DNA of 14,737 nt from DAOUKH01 sp034421515 (GTDB lineage: Bacteria > Chloroflexota > Dehalococcoidia > SHYB01). The notes under the pieces were generated by a model, which was not told the origin of the DNA, did no database searches, and saw only the letters and a program-made list of their open reading frames with translations. The stretch lies in contig DAOUKH010000087.1 of NCBI GenBank assembly GCA_034421515.1, positions 1 through 14,737 on the forward strand. Direction: 5' to 3'. Shown here piece by piece: positions 1 to 7,063 of the stretch. Position 1 is the first letter of the stretch; each line of letters opens with the position of its first letter. The translations under genes and the position numbers were made by a program.

Positions 1-564
1 CTCGGCGGCCTGCCGGCGCAGCATGTCGAGCAGCTCGTCGAACTCGGCTTTGGCCTCGGCGTCCATGAACTCGTAGTTGCGGAGCGCCTCGATGGCCTGG
101 GCGGGGTCGTCGCGCGGGACGGCGGCCAGCGACTCCCGGCTTCTCAAGGCGCGCCGCTCCAGGTCCTCGGCAAGCTTGCGGCGGACGTCGGAGTCGAGCC
201 CCGACGCCTCTCCCGCGCCTTCTTCGCGAAGGGATTGGGAACGGTCGAGCTCGCGTTGGAGCCCGGCTTCTTCTTTCTCGAAGATGGAGTCGAGCTTGGT
301 GCGGATGTCGTCGAGCGCCGAGTCAAGGTTGTAGCGCTTCATGGCGTCCCGGCGCCGCTTCTGGAGCCGGTCGAGCAGGTCCTGGAGTCCCATGCCGCGT
401 TCGCCGAAGGGCTGGGGCAGACCGGCGCGCATGAGGGCGCGGAGGGCGGCGTTGATGTCGCCGTGCTGGAGGAGCTGGTCGGAGAGCTCCTCCATGATGG
501 CGCTATCGTCGGGAGGGAAGACCTCTTGGCGTCCGTCCCAACGCGAATAGCGGTAGGCGGGCAT
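1..564 (-). CDS. VWA-type partner of AAA ATPase, N-terminal part (runs off left edge)
   Basis: The minus-strand frame opens with ATG at 564 and stays open for 188 codons to the window edge, so only the N-terminal part is seen. The protein begins MPAYRYSRWDGRQEVFPPDD, then a helical stretch with HGDINAALRALMRAGLP, then a highly charged, probably coiled region rich in Arg, Glu and Leu (about residues 65-188). No VWA fold or MIDAS motif lies in the visible part. The VWA assignment rests on context: it begins two bases after the stop of an AAA+ ATPase of the magnesium-chelatase/MoxR type, and such ATPases are commonly encoded next to a larger VWA protein. The YSRWDG-type start also fits my memory of actinobacterial VWA proteins in the same position (Rv0959-like). 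The Shine-Dalgarno sequence is weak, so coupling to the ATPase is likely. Function unknown. Confidence 0.7.
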   Translation of the reverse strand, partial: MPAYRYSRWDGRQEVFPPDDSAIMEELSDQLLQHGDINAALRALMRAGLPQPFGERGMGLQDLLDRLQKRRRDAMKRYNLDSALDDIRTKLDSIFEKEEAGLQRELDRSQSLREEGAGEASGLDSDVRRKLAEDLERRALRSRESLAAVPRDDPAQAIEALRNYEFMDAEAKAEFDELLDMLRRQAAE

Positions 565-566
565 GG

Positions 567-1967
567 CTACCCCCGGTAGCGGAAGGCGCCTTCGACCCTG
601 TCGCGGTTGAGCCGGCGGTTGAGGTGCAGGCCTTCGAGGATGAACTCGATGGCCGAGGCGGTGCTGGCGGCGTCCTCCGGCGTCTTGAGGGCCGCGACGG
701 CCGCCTGGAGCTCGGGGATGCGGGCGAGGCCCTTCACGTAGGTCCGGGACGGCACGTCCTCGCCGGCGTCGAAGGAGAGGCCCTCGTCGAACCTCGCGAC
801 GAGCGGCTCCATGTCGCCGATGTTGGCGTAGCGGCCGAAGGCGTTCAGGCAGGCCTTCTTGACCAACTCTTCGAGCACGCGCCCCTCGCGGCCTTCCTCG
901 ACGCTCTCCAACTCGATCTTGCCGTTGGTGGAGGCGAGGAGGAACTCGAGGTCGGTGATGCGGGGCGCGGCGGGGTTTTCCTTGGCGCGGATCGCCCGGC
1001 GCACGGCGTTGCTCACCATGTTCTCGTAGTTGCAGATCGAAACCCGGACGCTGACGCCGGAGCGCTGGTTGATGTCGGGGCTGCGCCGGGCGAGCGCGGT
1101 GATCTCGGCGATGATCTCCTTCATGTACTCGGGGACGTGGGTCTCGATGCCGGCGTCGGCGGGGGAGACTTCCTGCTCGACGATGCGGATTTCCTCTCCA
1201 ATGTCCTTGGGGTAGTGCGTCCGAATCAGCGAGCCGTAGCGGTCTTTGAGCGGGGTTATGATGCGGCCGCGGTTGGTGTAGTCCTCGGGGTTGGCGCTGG
1301 CCACGACGTAGACGTCGAGGGGGAGCTGGACGCGGTAGCCCTTGATCTGGACGTCGCGCTCTTCCATGAGGTTGAACAGGCCGACCTGGATGCGCTCGGT
1401 GAGGTCGGGGAGCTCGTTGATGCAGAAGAGGCCGCGGTTGTTGCGGGGGATGAGGCCGTAGTGGATGGTGAGCTCGTCGGAGAGGTAGCGGCCTTCGGCG
1501 ACCTTGATGGGGTCGACCTCGCCGATGAGATCGGCCATGGTGATGTCGGGGGTGGCCAGCTTCTCGGCGTAGCGCTCCTCGCGGTTCACCCAGGCGATGG
1601 GGGTCTTGTCGCCGAGGGTCTCCACCTGCTCGACGGCGAACTTGGAGACGGGGTTGAAGGGATCGTCGTTGATCTCGCTTCCCGCGATGACGGGAATCCA
1701 CTCGTCGAGCAGGTTGATCATGGCGCGGATCAGGCGGGTCTTGGCCTGGCCGCGCTCGCCGAGCAGGATGACGTCGTGCTGGGAGAGGACCGCGTTCTCG
1801 ATCTGGGGTATGACGGTGTCGTCGTAGCCGACGATGCCGGGGAAGAGGTCTTCGCCCTTCTTGATCTTGGCGATGAGGTTGCGGCGGAGCTCCTGCTTCA
1901 CCGTGGAGCTACGGTAGGAGCTCCGTTTCAATGCGCCAAGCGTGCGAGCCTTCGGGGGTCGTCCCAT
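567..1967 (-). CDS. AAA+ ATPase, magnesium chelatase/MoxR-like
   Basis: A 466-residue AAA+ ATPase. Walker A is GERGQAKT (residues 70-77). The Walker B position reads LFCINELPDL (180-189), with Asn184 where chelatase-type ATPases usually have Asp, followed by the expected Glu185. Sensor 1 is VASANPEDYT (222-231), followed by TNRGRIITPLKDRYG. These are the landmarks of the BchI/ChlI and MoxR groups. The family remodels or activates partners, often VWA proteins, and the next gene fits that partner. Length and overall look match a group I recall from actinobacteria (M. tuberculosis Rv0958-like), which is not a true Mg-chelatase subunit; no porphyrin or chlorophyll genes are near. ATG 1967 has AGGAG at 1977-1981 with a 9-base spacer. 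The gap to folB holds a predicted promoter, so it may be a separate unit. The substrate is unknown. Confidence 0.9.
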   Translation of the reverse strand: MGRPPKARTLGALKRSSYRSSTVKQELRRNLIAKIKKGEDLFPGIVGYDDTVIPQIENAVLSQHDVILLGERGQAKTRLIRAMINLLDEWIPVIAGSEINDDPFNPVSKFAVEQVETLGDKTPIAWVNREERYAEKLATPDITMADLIGEVDPIKVAEGRYLSDELTIHYGLIPRNNRGLFCINELPDLTERIQVGLFNLMEERDVQIKGYRVQLPLDVYVVASANPEDYTNRGRIITPLKDRYGSLIRTHYPKDIGEEIRIVEQEVSPADAGIETHVPEYMKEIIAEITALARRSPDINQRSGVSVRVSICNYENMVSNAVRRAIRAKENPAAPRITDLEFLLASTNGKIELESVEEGREGRVLEELVKKACLNAFGRYANIGDMEPLVARFDEGLSFDAGEDVPSRTYVKGLARIPELQAAVAALKTPEDAASTASAIEFILEGLHLNRRLNRDRVEGAFRYRG

Positions 1968-1976
1968 TCGTCGTCG

Positions 1977-1981
1977 CTCCT
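1977..1981 (-). promoter_or_regulatory. Ribosome binding site of the AAA ATPase gene
   Basis: AGGAG on the minus strand lies nine bases before ATG 1967. It supports that start over inner codons. Confidence 0.6.
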
Positions 1982-2067
1982 GAGGAAGGGCCGGGTGTGA
2001 GATCTGCCGAACCGGGGGCGCCTCACGCCGCTGGGCCGTTGGGGCCCTTGAAGCGGGCCGCGGCGCC

Positions 2068-2097
2068 AGTATAGCGGCGCGATTCCGGCTGCGGCAA
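2068..2097 (-). promoter_or_regulatory. Predicted sigma70-type promoter of the AAA-VWA pair
   Basis: On the minus strand, TTGCCG (2097-2092) and TATACT (2073-2068) are separated by 18 bases. The -10 box matches the consensus at 5 of 6 positions and the -35 at 4 of 6. Transcription would start near 2061, leaving a leader of about 95 bases. A short hairpin (GGCCC/GGGCC arms, around 2042-2058) lies at the start of that leader. Confidence 0.45.
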
Positions 2098-2110
2098 GTG
2101 CGCGTGTCGC

Positions 2111-2470
2111 TCAGCGCTCCAGGGTCACGGTGACCTGCGCCTTACCGGTCCGCGCCTGTCCAAACGGCGGCTTCGGCTTGCGCACCGTCACCACGACCTT
2201 GCTGGGACGGAGCTCGCGGCGAATGGTACGCGCGATCTTGTCGGCCAGGCGCTCCAGCAGGTGGAGGCTCGGCCCCCTGACGATCTCCTCGACGATAGCG
2301 TGGGCCCGGGCGTAGTCGATGGTGTCGGCGAGCTTGTCGGAGGCGCGGGCCTTGGTGAGATCGGCGTACATCGCGATGTCGACCTCAAAGGTCTGCCCCG
2401 TTGTGCGCTCCGACTCGTGCTCGCCGTGCCGGCCGAAGCACTCGATGCCGCGAAGCTCGATGACGTCCAC
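2111..2470 (-). CDS. folB: Dihydroneopterin aldolase
   Basis: FolB converts 7,8-dihydroneopterin to 6-hydroxymethyl-dihydropterin and glycolaldehyde in cytosolic folate synthesis. The protein has 119 residues, the usual length. Visible family features are GRHGEHESERTTGQTFEVD (13-31), TIDYA (50-54), LLERLADKIA (71-80) and VRKPKPP (96-102). By alignment from memory with the S. aureus enzyme, catalytic Glu, Tyr and Lys correspond to Glu21, Tyr53 and Lys98, so the active site looks complete. The start is GTG at 2470, nine bases after the stop of the LON-domain gene, with no clear Shine-Dalgarno sequence; it is probably translated from the surE-LON transcript. No folK, folP or folE is in the window, so folB is separated from the rest of the pathway here. 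Confidence 0.93.
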   Translation of the reverse strand: MDVIELRGIECFGRHGEHESERTTGQTFEVDIAMYADLTKARASDKLADTIDYARAHAIVEEIVRGPSLHLLERLADKIARTIRRELRPSKVVVTVRKPKPPFGQARTGKAQVTVTLER

Positions 2471-2479
2471 GCGCCCGGC

Positions 2480-3175
2480 CTAGTTGGGAGAAATCCGGTC
2501 GCTGAGGCCGCCCTGCCCGCCGGACTCGGGCCCGCCCTTCCCCTGCTGCCGGAGGTAGAGCATCGCCTGCAGCGCCTTGTTCTCGCGGGCGAGCATCGCC
2601 GCTTCGCGCTTGAGTCGTTCGAGGGCGCTCGGCTCTTCGAGGAGGGTCTGCTTCTCGGCCATGCGCACCGCGAGGATGTTGGCGACGATGTAGGAGAGCC
2701 GTTCGGGGTCGTCGGTGGAGAGGTCGAGCGGCGGAGGCTCGCCGCCGTAGATGGCCTTGAGGACGTCCACGTGGGCGGCGAAACGCTGCCGCACGGTCTC
2801 CATGAGGGGGGCCATGCCCTCGCCGCTCTCCGCGACGTGCTCCAGCGGCTCGATCTCGCCGCGCATGTAAGGACGCATCTGGGTGACGCGGCGAAGGCGG
2901 AAGGGCGTCTCGCCGACCGTGTGGAGGTTGTACCGGCCGTCGGGGAAGCGCTGGGCGTCGACGATCTTGGCCATCGTCCCGACCTCGAAGGGGGCGGCCG
3001 GGCCGCCGACCTCGCGGCCCTGCTTGATGAGGACCACGCCGAAGCCGGTGTTCTGCTCCAGGCACTCGCTGATCATCAGCTTGTAGCGCTCCTCGAAGAT
3101 GCGGAGCGGCAGGGGCTGCGTGGGAAAGAGCACGACGCCCAAGGGGAAAAGCGGCGTATCGGCGGGCTCGCTCAT
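2480..3175 (-). CDS. LON substrate-binding-domain protein (no protease domain)
   Basis: A 231-residue protein that starts with the hallmark LON-N (PUA-like) sequence LFPLGVVLFPTQPLPLRIFEERY (9-31). The fold continues through about residue 115 (FGVVLIKQG, VGTMAKIVDAQRFPDGRYNLHTVG). A helical region follows (about 120-180), then a short coiled-coil-like stretch ALERLKREAAMLARENKALQAML (184-206) and a Gly-rich disordered tail. It lacks the AAA and Ser-Lys protease domains of Lon. Stand-alone LON-N proteins are common in bacteria; their function is poorly known, possibly recognition of unfolded protein or RNA. It starts 10 bases after the surE stop and lacks a Shine-Dalgarno sequence. A perfect TATAAT ends 10 bases before the ATG, so a leaderless transcript is possible. 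Confidence 0.92.
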   Translation of the reverse strand: MSEPADTPLFPLGVVLFPTQPLPLRIFEERYKLMISECLEQNTGFGVVLIKQGREVGGPAAPFEVGTMAKIVDAQRFPDGRYNLHTVGETPFRLRRVTQMRPYMRGEIEPLEHVAESGEGMAPLMETVRQRFAAHVDVLKAIYGGEPPPLDLSTDDPERLSYIVANILAVRMAEKQTLLEEPSALERLKREAAMLARENKALQAMLYLRQQGKGGPESGGQGGLSDRISPN

Positions 3176-3184
3176 GGCGGCGCC

Positions 3185-3190
3185 ATTATA
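3185..3190 (-). promoter_or_regulatory. Possible leaderless -10 box before the LON-domain gene
   Basis: A perfect TATAAT on the minus strand overlaps the end of surE (GTA TAA T) and lies 9 bases before the A of ATG 3175. That spacing would place the transcript start at or within 3 bases of the start codon. I see no convincing -35 box. The stop codon context could produce the match by chance. Confidence 0.3.
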
Positions 3191-3971
3191 CTCCGCGGCC
3201 GTTCTTGAGCCGCTCGGCGATGACGGGGGCGAACTCGGCCAGCACCGGCGCGAAGACGTCGGAGGTCAGCTCGAGGTGGAGGGGGGTGATCGAAACGTGG
3301 CGGTTGCGCACGGCCCAGATGTCGGAGCCCTTCTCCGCGTTCCACTCGGTCTTTCCCCGCGCGATGTAGTAGTAGTCGTGCTTGGGGCTCTGCGCCTTCT
3401 CCAGCTTCGGCTCGAATGCGCCCTGGGCCAGCTTGGTGACGAGCACGTCCTCGATCTCGTCGAGGGGGATGTTGGGCAGGTTCACGTTGAGCAGCATGGG
3501 CCCGGTCAACGTTTTGTCAAGGAACATTTGCGCCAAGACCCGACCGACCGCCGCGGCCGCGTCGAACCGCACGTCGGTCAGCGTGGTTACCGAGAGGGCG
3601 ATCGAGGGCGCGCCCCAGAGATTGGCGTGCACCGCGGCCCCGACCGTGCCTGACATCATCACGTAGATGCCGGTGTTGGCGCCCTCGTTGATTCCCGACA
3701 CGACGAGGTCGGGCTTGGGCATGATGCCCTGCATGGCGAGGATGACGCAGTCGCCCGGCGTGCCTTCCACCGAGTAGGCCTTGACGCCCTCGATGCGGGG
3801 CATCACTTCCGAGACACGGACCGGGTGTTGGATCGTCACCGCGGCCCCGACGCCGCTCTGCTCGCGGTCGGGGGCGATCACGGTGACCGTGCCCACGGAC
3901 GTCATCGCCTCGGCCAGACACCAGATGCCGGGGGTGTAGAGGCCGTCGTCGTTGGTCACCAAGATGTTCAT
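3186..3971 (-). CDS. surE: 5'/3'-nucleotidase SurE
   Basis: SurE is a metal-dependent phosphatase that dephosphorylates 5'- and 3'-nucleoside monophosphates, and short polyphosphate in some species. At 261 residues it has the usual length. The metal-site residues are all present: MNILVTNDDG with Asp8 and Asp9, DREQSG with Ser39, and VSGINEGANTG with Asn95. Also visible are YSVEGTPGDCV (66-76) and GTVGAA (108-113). The start at ATG 3971 leaves the canonical N-terminus. No strong Shine-Dalgarno sequence is seen. A predicted promoter lies about 50 bases upstream, so surE is probably the first gene of a surE-LON-folB unit separate from the pantothenate genes. Confidence 0.96.
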   Translation of the reverse strand: MNILVTNDDGLYTPGIWCLAEAMTSVGTVTVIAPDREQSGVGAAVTIQHPVRVSEVMPRIEGVKAYSVEGTPGDCVILAMQGIMPKPDLVVSGINEGANTGIYVMMSGTVGAAVHANLWGAPSIALSVTTLTDVRFDAAAAVGRVLAQMFLDKTLTGPMLLNVNLPNIPLDEIEDVLVTKLAQGAFEPKLEKAQSPKHDYYYIARGKTEWNAEKGSDIWAVRNRHVSITPLHLELTSDVFAPVLAEFAPVIAERLKNGRGV

Positions 3972-4019
3972 GGGAGAGCGAAGGGGGGCGCGGTACCGGG
4001 GGAGGTGAAGCGCCGGTTA

Positions 4020-4048
4020 ATCATAGGCGAAGCGGCGGGTGGTGTCTC
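4020..4048 (-). promoter_or_regulatory. Predicted promoter of surE
   Basis: On the minus strand, GAGACA (4048-4043) is followed after 17 bases by TATGAT (4025-4020). The -10 matches 5 of 6 consensus bases and the -35 matches 4 of 6. The leader to ATG 3971 would be about 40 bases. Confidence 0.45.
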
Positions 4049-4060
4049 CGGCGCGGCGGG

Positions 4061-4903
4061 CTATGGGAGCTCGAGGAGGACGTTGTCGATGAGGCGGGTC
4101 GCGCCGATGCGGACGGCGGTGGAGAGCATGGCCGCGGCGCGCACCTCACCCTCGACCTCCGCTAGCGTTGCGACGTCGGCGAGGGAGAGGTAGTCGGGCT
4201 TCGCCAGAGGCTCGGCCTCGATGGGCGCCCGTGCGATGCGGCGCAGCGCGTCGGCTTCCCGTTGGCCTACGTTCCAGGCGGCCTCGGCGGCGAGCAGCCC
4301 CTTGCTCAGGCAGAGCGCGGCGGCGCGTTCGTCGGGCGAAAGATAGGTGTTGCGGCTGCTCATGGCGAGACCGTCGGGCTCGCGCACGGTCGGGGCGACG
4401 ACGATCTCGATGGGGAAGTCGAGGTCGCGGGCCATGCGCCGGATGAGCAGCGCCTGCTGGCCGTCTTTCTGACCGAAATAGGCCGTGTCGGGCTGCACGA
4501 TGTTGAAGAGCTTGGCGACGACGGTGAGGACACCGGCGAAGTGGCCCGGCCGGCTGGCCCCTTCGAGGCGTTCGGCCAGCGGGCCGGGCTCGACGGTCGT
4601 CTCGTAGCCGTCGGGGTAGACCTCCCGTGGCTCGGGCGCAAAGACCAGCGCGGTGCCCTCCGCCTCCAGCATGGCGAGGTCGCGGGCGAGGTCGCGGGGG
4701 TAGGACTCGAGGTCCTCGCCGGCGCCGAACTGCGCCGGGTTCACGAAGATGGAGACGGCGACGGCGGCGTTCTCACTCCGCGCGCGGCGCACCAATGAAA
4801 GGTGCCCCTCGTGGAGGTAACCCATCGTTGGGACGAGGCCCAGGGAGCCGGCCAAGGCGGTGCGCGCCGCCCTGAACTCGGCGATCCGGCGGAAGACCCG
4901 CAT
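4061..4903 (-). CDS. panC: Pantothenate synthetase (pantoate-beta-alanine ligase)
   Basis: PanC joins pantoate and beta-alanine with ATP, through a pantoyl-adenylate, to make pantothenate in the cytosol. The 280-residue length is typical. Motifs in order are PTMGYLHEGH (25-34, the HIGH-like nucleotide site), SIFVNPAQFG (50-59), RPGHFAGVLTVV (117-128), FGQKD (142-146) and MSSRN (180-184, the KMSKS-like region). All the expected ATP and pantoate contacts appear present. It starts with ATG 4903, twelve bases after the panB stop, with only a poor ribosome site. It is the last gene of the P1 peptidase-DUF2520-panD-panB-panC cluster. Confidence 0.97.
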   Translation of the reverse strand: MRVFRRIAEFRAARTALAGSLGLVPTMGYLHEGHLSLVRRARSENAAVAVSIFVNPAQFGAGEDLESYPRDLARDLAMLEAEGTALVFAPEPREVYPDGYETTVEPGPLAERLEGASRPGHFAGVLTVVAKLFNIVQPDTAYFGQKDGQQALLIRRMARDLDFPIEIVVAPTVREPDGLAMSSRNTYLSPDERAAALCLSKGLLAAEAAWNVGQREADALRRIARAPIEAEPLAKPDYLSLADVATLAEVEGEVRAAAMLSTAVRIGATRLIDNVLLELP

Positions 4904-4915
4904 TCCGGCGCCCGC

Positions 4916-5752
4916 CTAGAGGGCGGTGGTGACCTCGCGGGGCGCCGGCTTGTTGGCGCCGTAGCTCTCCTTCGCCGTGGGGAAGCTGCCGCTCTTGACG
5001 TCGGCGGCGTAGCGGCGCACCGCCTCGGCGATGATCTCGTTGGTGCTGGCGTAGCGGCGGGCGTGCTTGGGGACGAAGTCGTCGAACAGCCCGACGATGT
5101 CGTGGACCACCTGCACCTGGCCGTCGCAGTCGGGGCCGGCGCCGATGCCGATCGTGGGAATGTCGACCCGGTCGGTGACGGCCTTGGCGACGTAGACGGG
5201 AATCGATTCGAGGACGATGCAGAAGGCTCCCGCCTCCTCCAGCGTCTTGGCGTCGTTCATAAGCTGCACCGCGGCCTTGGGCGTTTTGCCCTGGACGCGG
5301 AAGCCTCCGAGCTGGTTGACGGACTGCGGGGTAAGGCCGAGGTGGCCGACGACGGGGATACCGGCCTCGACGATGCGGCGGACCGCCTCGGCGGTGCGCT
5401 CGCCGCCTTCGAGCTTCACGGCCTGGCAGCCGCCCTCTTGGACCAGGCGTCCCGCGTTCCGCAGCGCCTCGTCGGTGTTGACCTGGTAGGACATGAACGG
5501 CATGTCGGCGATCACCATGGCCCGCGACGAGCCGCGCACCACGGCCTTCACGTGGTGGAGCATGTCCTCCATCGTGACCGGCGCGGTGGTGTCGTAGCCC
5601 AAGACGACCATGCCGAGGCTGTCGCCAACGAGGATGAGCGGCACGCCCGCCTCGTCGACGATGCGCGCCGTCGGATAGTCGTAGGCGGTGAGCATGACGA
5701 TCTTCTCGCCCGCCGCCTGCAGCTTCTTCACGTGGTCGATGGTGATTCTCAT
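4916..5752 (-). CDS. panB: Ketopantoate hydroxymethyltransferase
   Basis: PanB transfers a hydroxymethyl group from methylene-tetrahydrofolate to alpha-ketoisovalerate, giving ketopantoate. The frame is open further upstream to 5866, but the start is placed at ATG 5752. There the protein begins MRITIDHVKKLQAAGEKIVM, the family's normal N-terminus, and GGAGG (5763-5759) sits six bases ahead. The ATG directly before it at 5755 is too close to that site. The product has 278 residues. Visible motifs are LTAYDYPTA (21-29), GDSLGM with metal ligand Asp44 (43-48), ADMPF with Asp83 (82-86), GHLGLTPQS (136-144), VLESIP with catalytic Glu182 (180-185) and IGIGAG (201-206). The gap after panD is 52 bases. 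Confidence 0.96.
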   Translation of the reverse strand: MRITIDHVKKLQAAGEKIVMLTAYDYPTARIVDEAGVPLILVGDSLGMVVLGYDTTAPVTMEDMLHHVKAVVRGSSRAMVIADMPFMSYQVNTDEALRNAGRLVQEGGCQAVKLEGGERTAEAVRRIVEAGIPVVGHLGLTPQSVNQLGGFRVQGKTPKAAVQLMNDAKTLEEAGAFCIVLESIPVYVAKAVTDRVDIPTIGIGAGPDCDGQVQVVHDIVGLFDDFVPKHARRYASTNEIIAEAVRRYAADVKSGSFPTAKESYGANKPAPREVTTAL

Positions 5753-5758
5753 CATGTT

Positions 5759-5763
5759 CCTCC
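5759..5763 (-). promoter_or_regulatory. Ribosome binding site that sets the panB start
   Basis: GGAGG on the minus strand is six bases before ATG 5752 and three before ATG 5755, so it favours the downstream one of two adjacent ATG codons. Confidence 0.65.
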
Positions 5764-5804
5764 CCGTACGGTCCGCGCTTTCCCAGCCGTTGCGGTACCG
5801 GCGG

Positions 5805-6179
5805 CTATGAAGGGACTCCAACTCTGTCGCGATCGCTGATGCGGACGATGCGGTTCTCTTCGCCAAAATAGACTAACCGAGGCTTCAACCGCCGCGCCGC
5901 CGAGGGCTCGACGGTGTGGTAGGCGAGGACGATCACCTTGTCGCCCTCGTTGACCAGACGGGCCGCGGCGCCGTTGATGCAGACGTCGCCCGGATTCCCT
6001 TCAATGCAATAGGTGACGAGACGAGCGCCGTTGTCGACGTCGAGCACGTGCACCTGCTCGTAGGGCAGGAGGTCGGCGGCCTTCATGAGCTCCGGGTCAA
6101 GGGTGATGCTGCCCTCGTAGTCCGCGTTGGCTTCCGTCACCGTAGCCCCGTGGAGCTTGCTCTTGAGCATCGTCCTCAC
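5805..6179 (-). CDS. panD: Aspartate 1-decarboxylase (pyruvoyl enzyme)
   Basis: PanD decarboxylates L-aspartate to beta-alanine for pantothenate. The proenzyme cleaves itself between Gly and Ser to make a pyruvoyl cofactor. Here the sequence HYEGS of other species reads DYEGSITLD, with Gly23-Ser24 as the cleavage pair. TYCIEGNPGDVCINGAAA follows in the barrel core. I chose GTG 6179 as the start rather than ATG 6170. It gives MRTMLKSKLHGATV, which parallels the E. coli start MIRTMLQGKLH, and GGAGG (6191-6187) lies seven bases ahead. GTG 6179 overlaps the TGA of the upstream DUF2520 gene as GTGA, a classic coupling arrangement. The product has 124 residues, the normal size; the small C-terminal tail EENRIVRISDRDRVGVPS looks unremarkable. 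Confidence 0.95.
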   Translation of the reverse strand: MRTMLKSKLHGATVTEANADYEGSITLDPELMKAADLLPYEQVHVLDVDNGARLVTYCIEGNPGDVCINGAAARLVNEGDKVIVLAYHTVEPSAARRLKPRLVYFGEENRIVRISDRDRVGVPS

Positions 6180-7063
6180 GGTTGTGCCTCCGTCTCGCGT
6201 AGCGCGGTCTCCACTGCCCGCGCCGCGTCCTCCTTGATCGCTCCGTTGCGCCGGGCGAGGTCCAGCGCCAGCAACCCTAGCTCGCGGTATGCTCCCTCCA
6301 GCGCCGGCGCCCGCGAGCCGATTTCGTCCAAATGGCGGCGCACGACGCCCGCGTCGCCGCGGGCGATGGGGCCGGTCAGGCTCCCCCGCGCGCCGAGCCG
6401 CGCGACATTGTCCACTGTCGAGCGGAGCAATGTCATCAGCCCCCGCTCCGCGTCGGCGCGGTCGATGCCGATCTGCTCCCAGAGGCCGGCGGCCCGGTCG
6501 AAGAGGGCGGCGACGTAGTTGCATGCCAGCACGCCGCCAACGTGGTAGAGCGCCTTGTCCTCCGCGCTGACCACGATGGGGCGGCACCCCATCGCCTCGG
6601 CCATTTCCTGCAGCTCGGTTCGGAGGGCGCCCTCGGCTTCAATGGCCACGGTGACGCCTTCGAGCAGGGCCGCGCCGGAACGTGTTCCCTCCGTTGCGGC
6701 GAAGGTCTGCAGGGGGTGGAAGCCTCCCGCCTCGCCTCCGGCGCCGCGCACCGGGGCGAGGATGGACGAAGGAAGGCCGCCGCTGCAGTGCACGGCCCGG
6801 TGCTCGGCGCCCCAGCGGACGCTCGCGGCGACGGGCCCGATGGCGTCGTCGGGCGTGGTGACGAAGACCACGTCACAGGCGTCGGCCACGGCCTGCGCGC
6901 TCGGCGCGGCGTCGGCCTGGGGCGTGCATTGCTGCGCCATCCGCGCGGCGGAGCCGGCGCTGCGGCTGTAGACCGCGGCGACGGTGTAGCCCGCGCGCGT
7001 CAGGCCGTCGGCGAGCGCCGATCCGGCCCGTCCCGCGCCGATGAAGCCGATCTTATGCGGCAT
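6176..7063 (-). CDS. Rossmann-fold DUF2520 protein, putative NAD(P)-dependent reductase
   Basis: A 295-residue protein with an N-terminal dinucleotide-binding fold: IGFIGAGRAGSALADGL (5-21), DVVFVTTPDD (64-73) and VHCSGGLPSS (91-100). A C-terminal DUF2520 helical domain follows with GFHPLQTF (114-121), LYHVGGVLACNYVAALF (172-188) and LTGPIARGD (229-237). The overall plan is that of 6-phosphogluconate-dehydrogenase-like reductases, a group that includes ketopantoate reductase. The frame extends upstream to 7132, but ATG 7063 gives the proper N-terminus. It overlaps the end of the P1 peptidase gene by 11 bases, and its stop overlaps the panD start. No panE is in the window, so a ketopantoate reductase role is attractive but unproven. 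Confidence 0.88.
   Translation of the reverse strand: MPHKIGFIGAGRAGSALADGLTRAGYTVAAVYSRSAGSAARMAQQCTPQADAAPSAQAVADACDVVFVTTPDDAIGPVAASVRWGAEHRAVHCSGGLPSSILAPVRGAGGEAGGFHPLQTFAATEGTRSGAALLEGVTVAIEAEGALRTELQEMAEAMGCRPIVVSAEDKALYHVGGVLACNYVAALFDRAAGLWEQIGIDRADAERGLMTLLRSTVDNVARLGARGSLTGPIARGDAGVVRRHLDEIGSRAPALEGAYRELGLLALDLARRNGAIKEDAARAVETALRETEAQP
6187..6191 (-). promoter_or_regulatory. Ribosome binding site that sets the panD GTG start
   Basis: GGAGG on the minus strand lies seven bases before GTG 6179 and 16 bases before ATG 6170. It lies inside the 3' end of the DUF2520 gene and favours the GTG. Confidence 0.6.

Noticed and set aside
624..2000. A 458-codon open frame on the plus strand opposite the AAA ATPase gene
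   Set aside because: It is antisense to a clear AAA+ ATPase. Its repetitive Gly, Asp and Val composition has no recognizable domain.
5755..5866. A longer N-terminus for PanB (start at 5866)
   Set aside because: The added residues do not resemble PanB, would overlap panD, and the ribosome site points to 5752.
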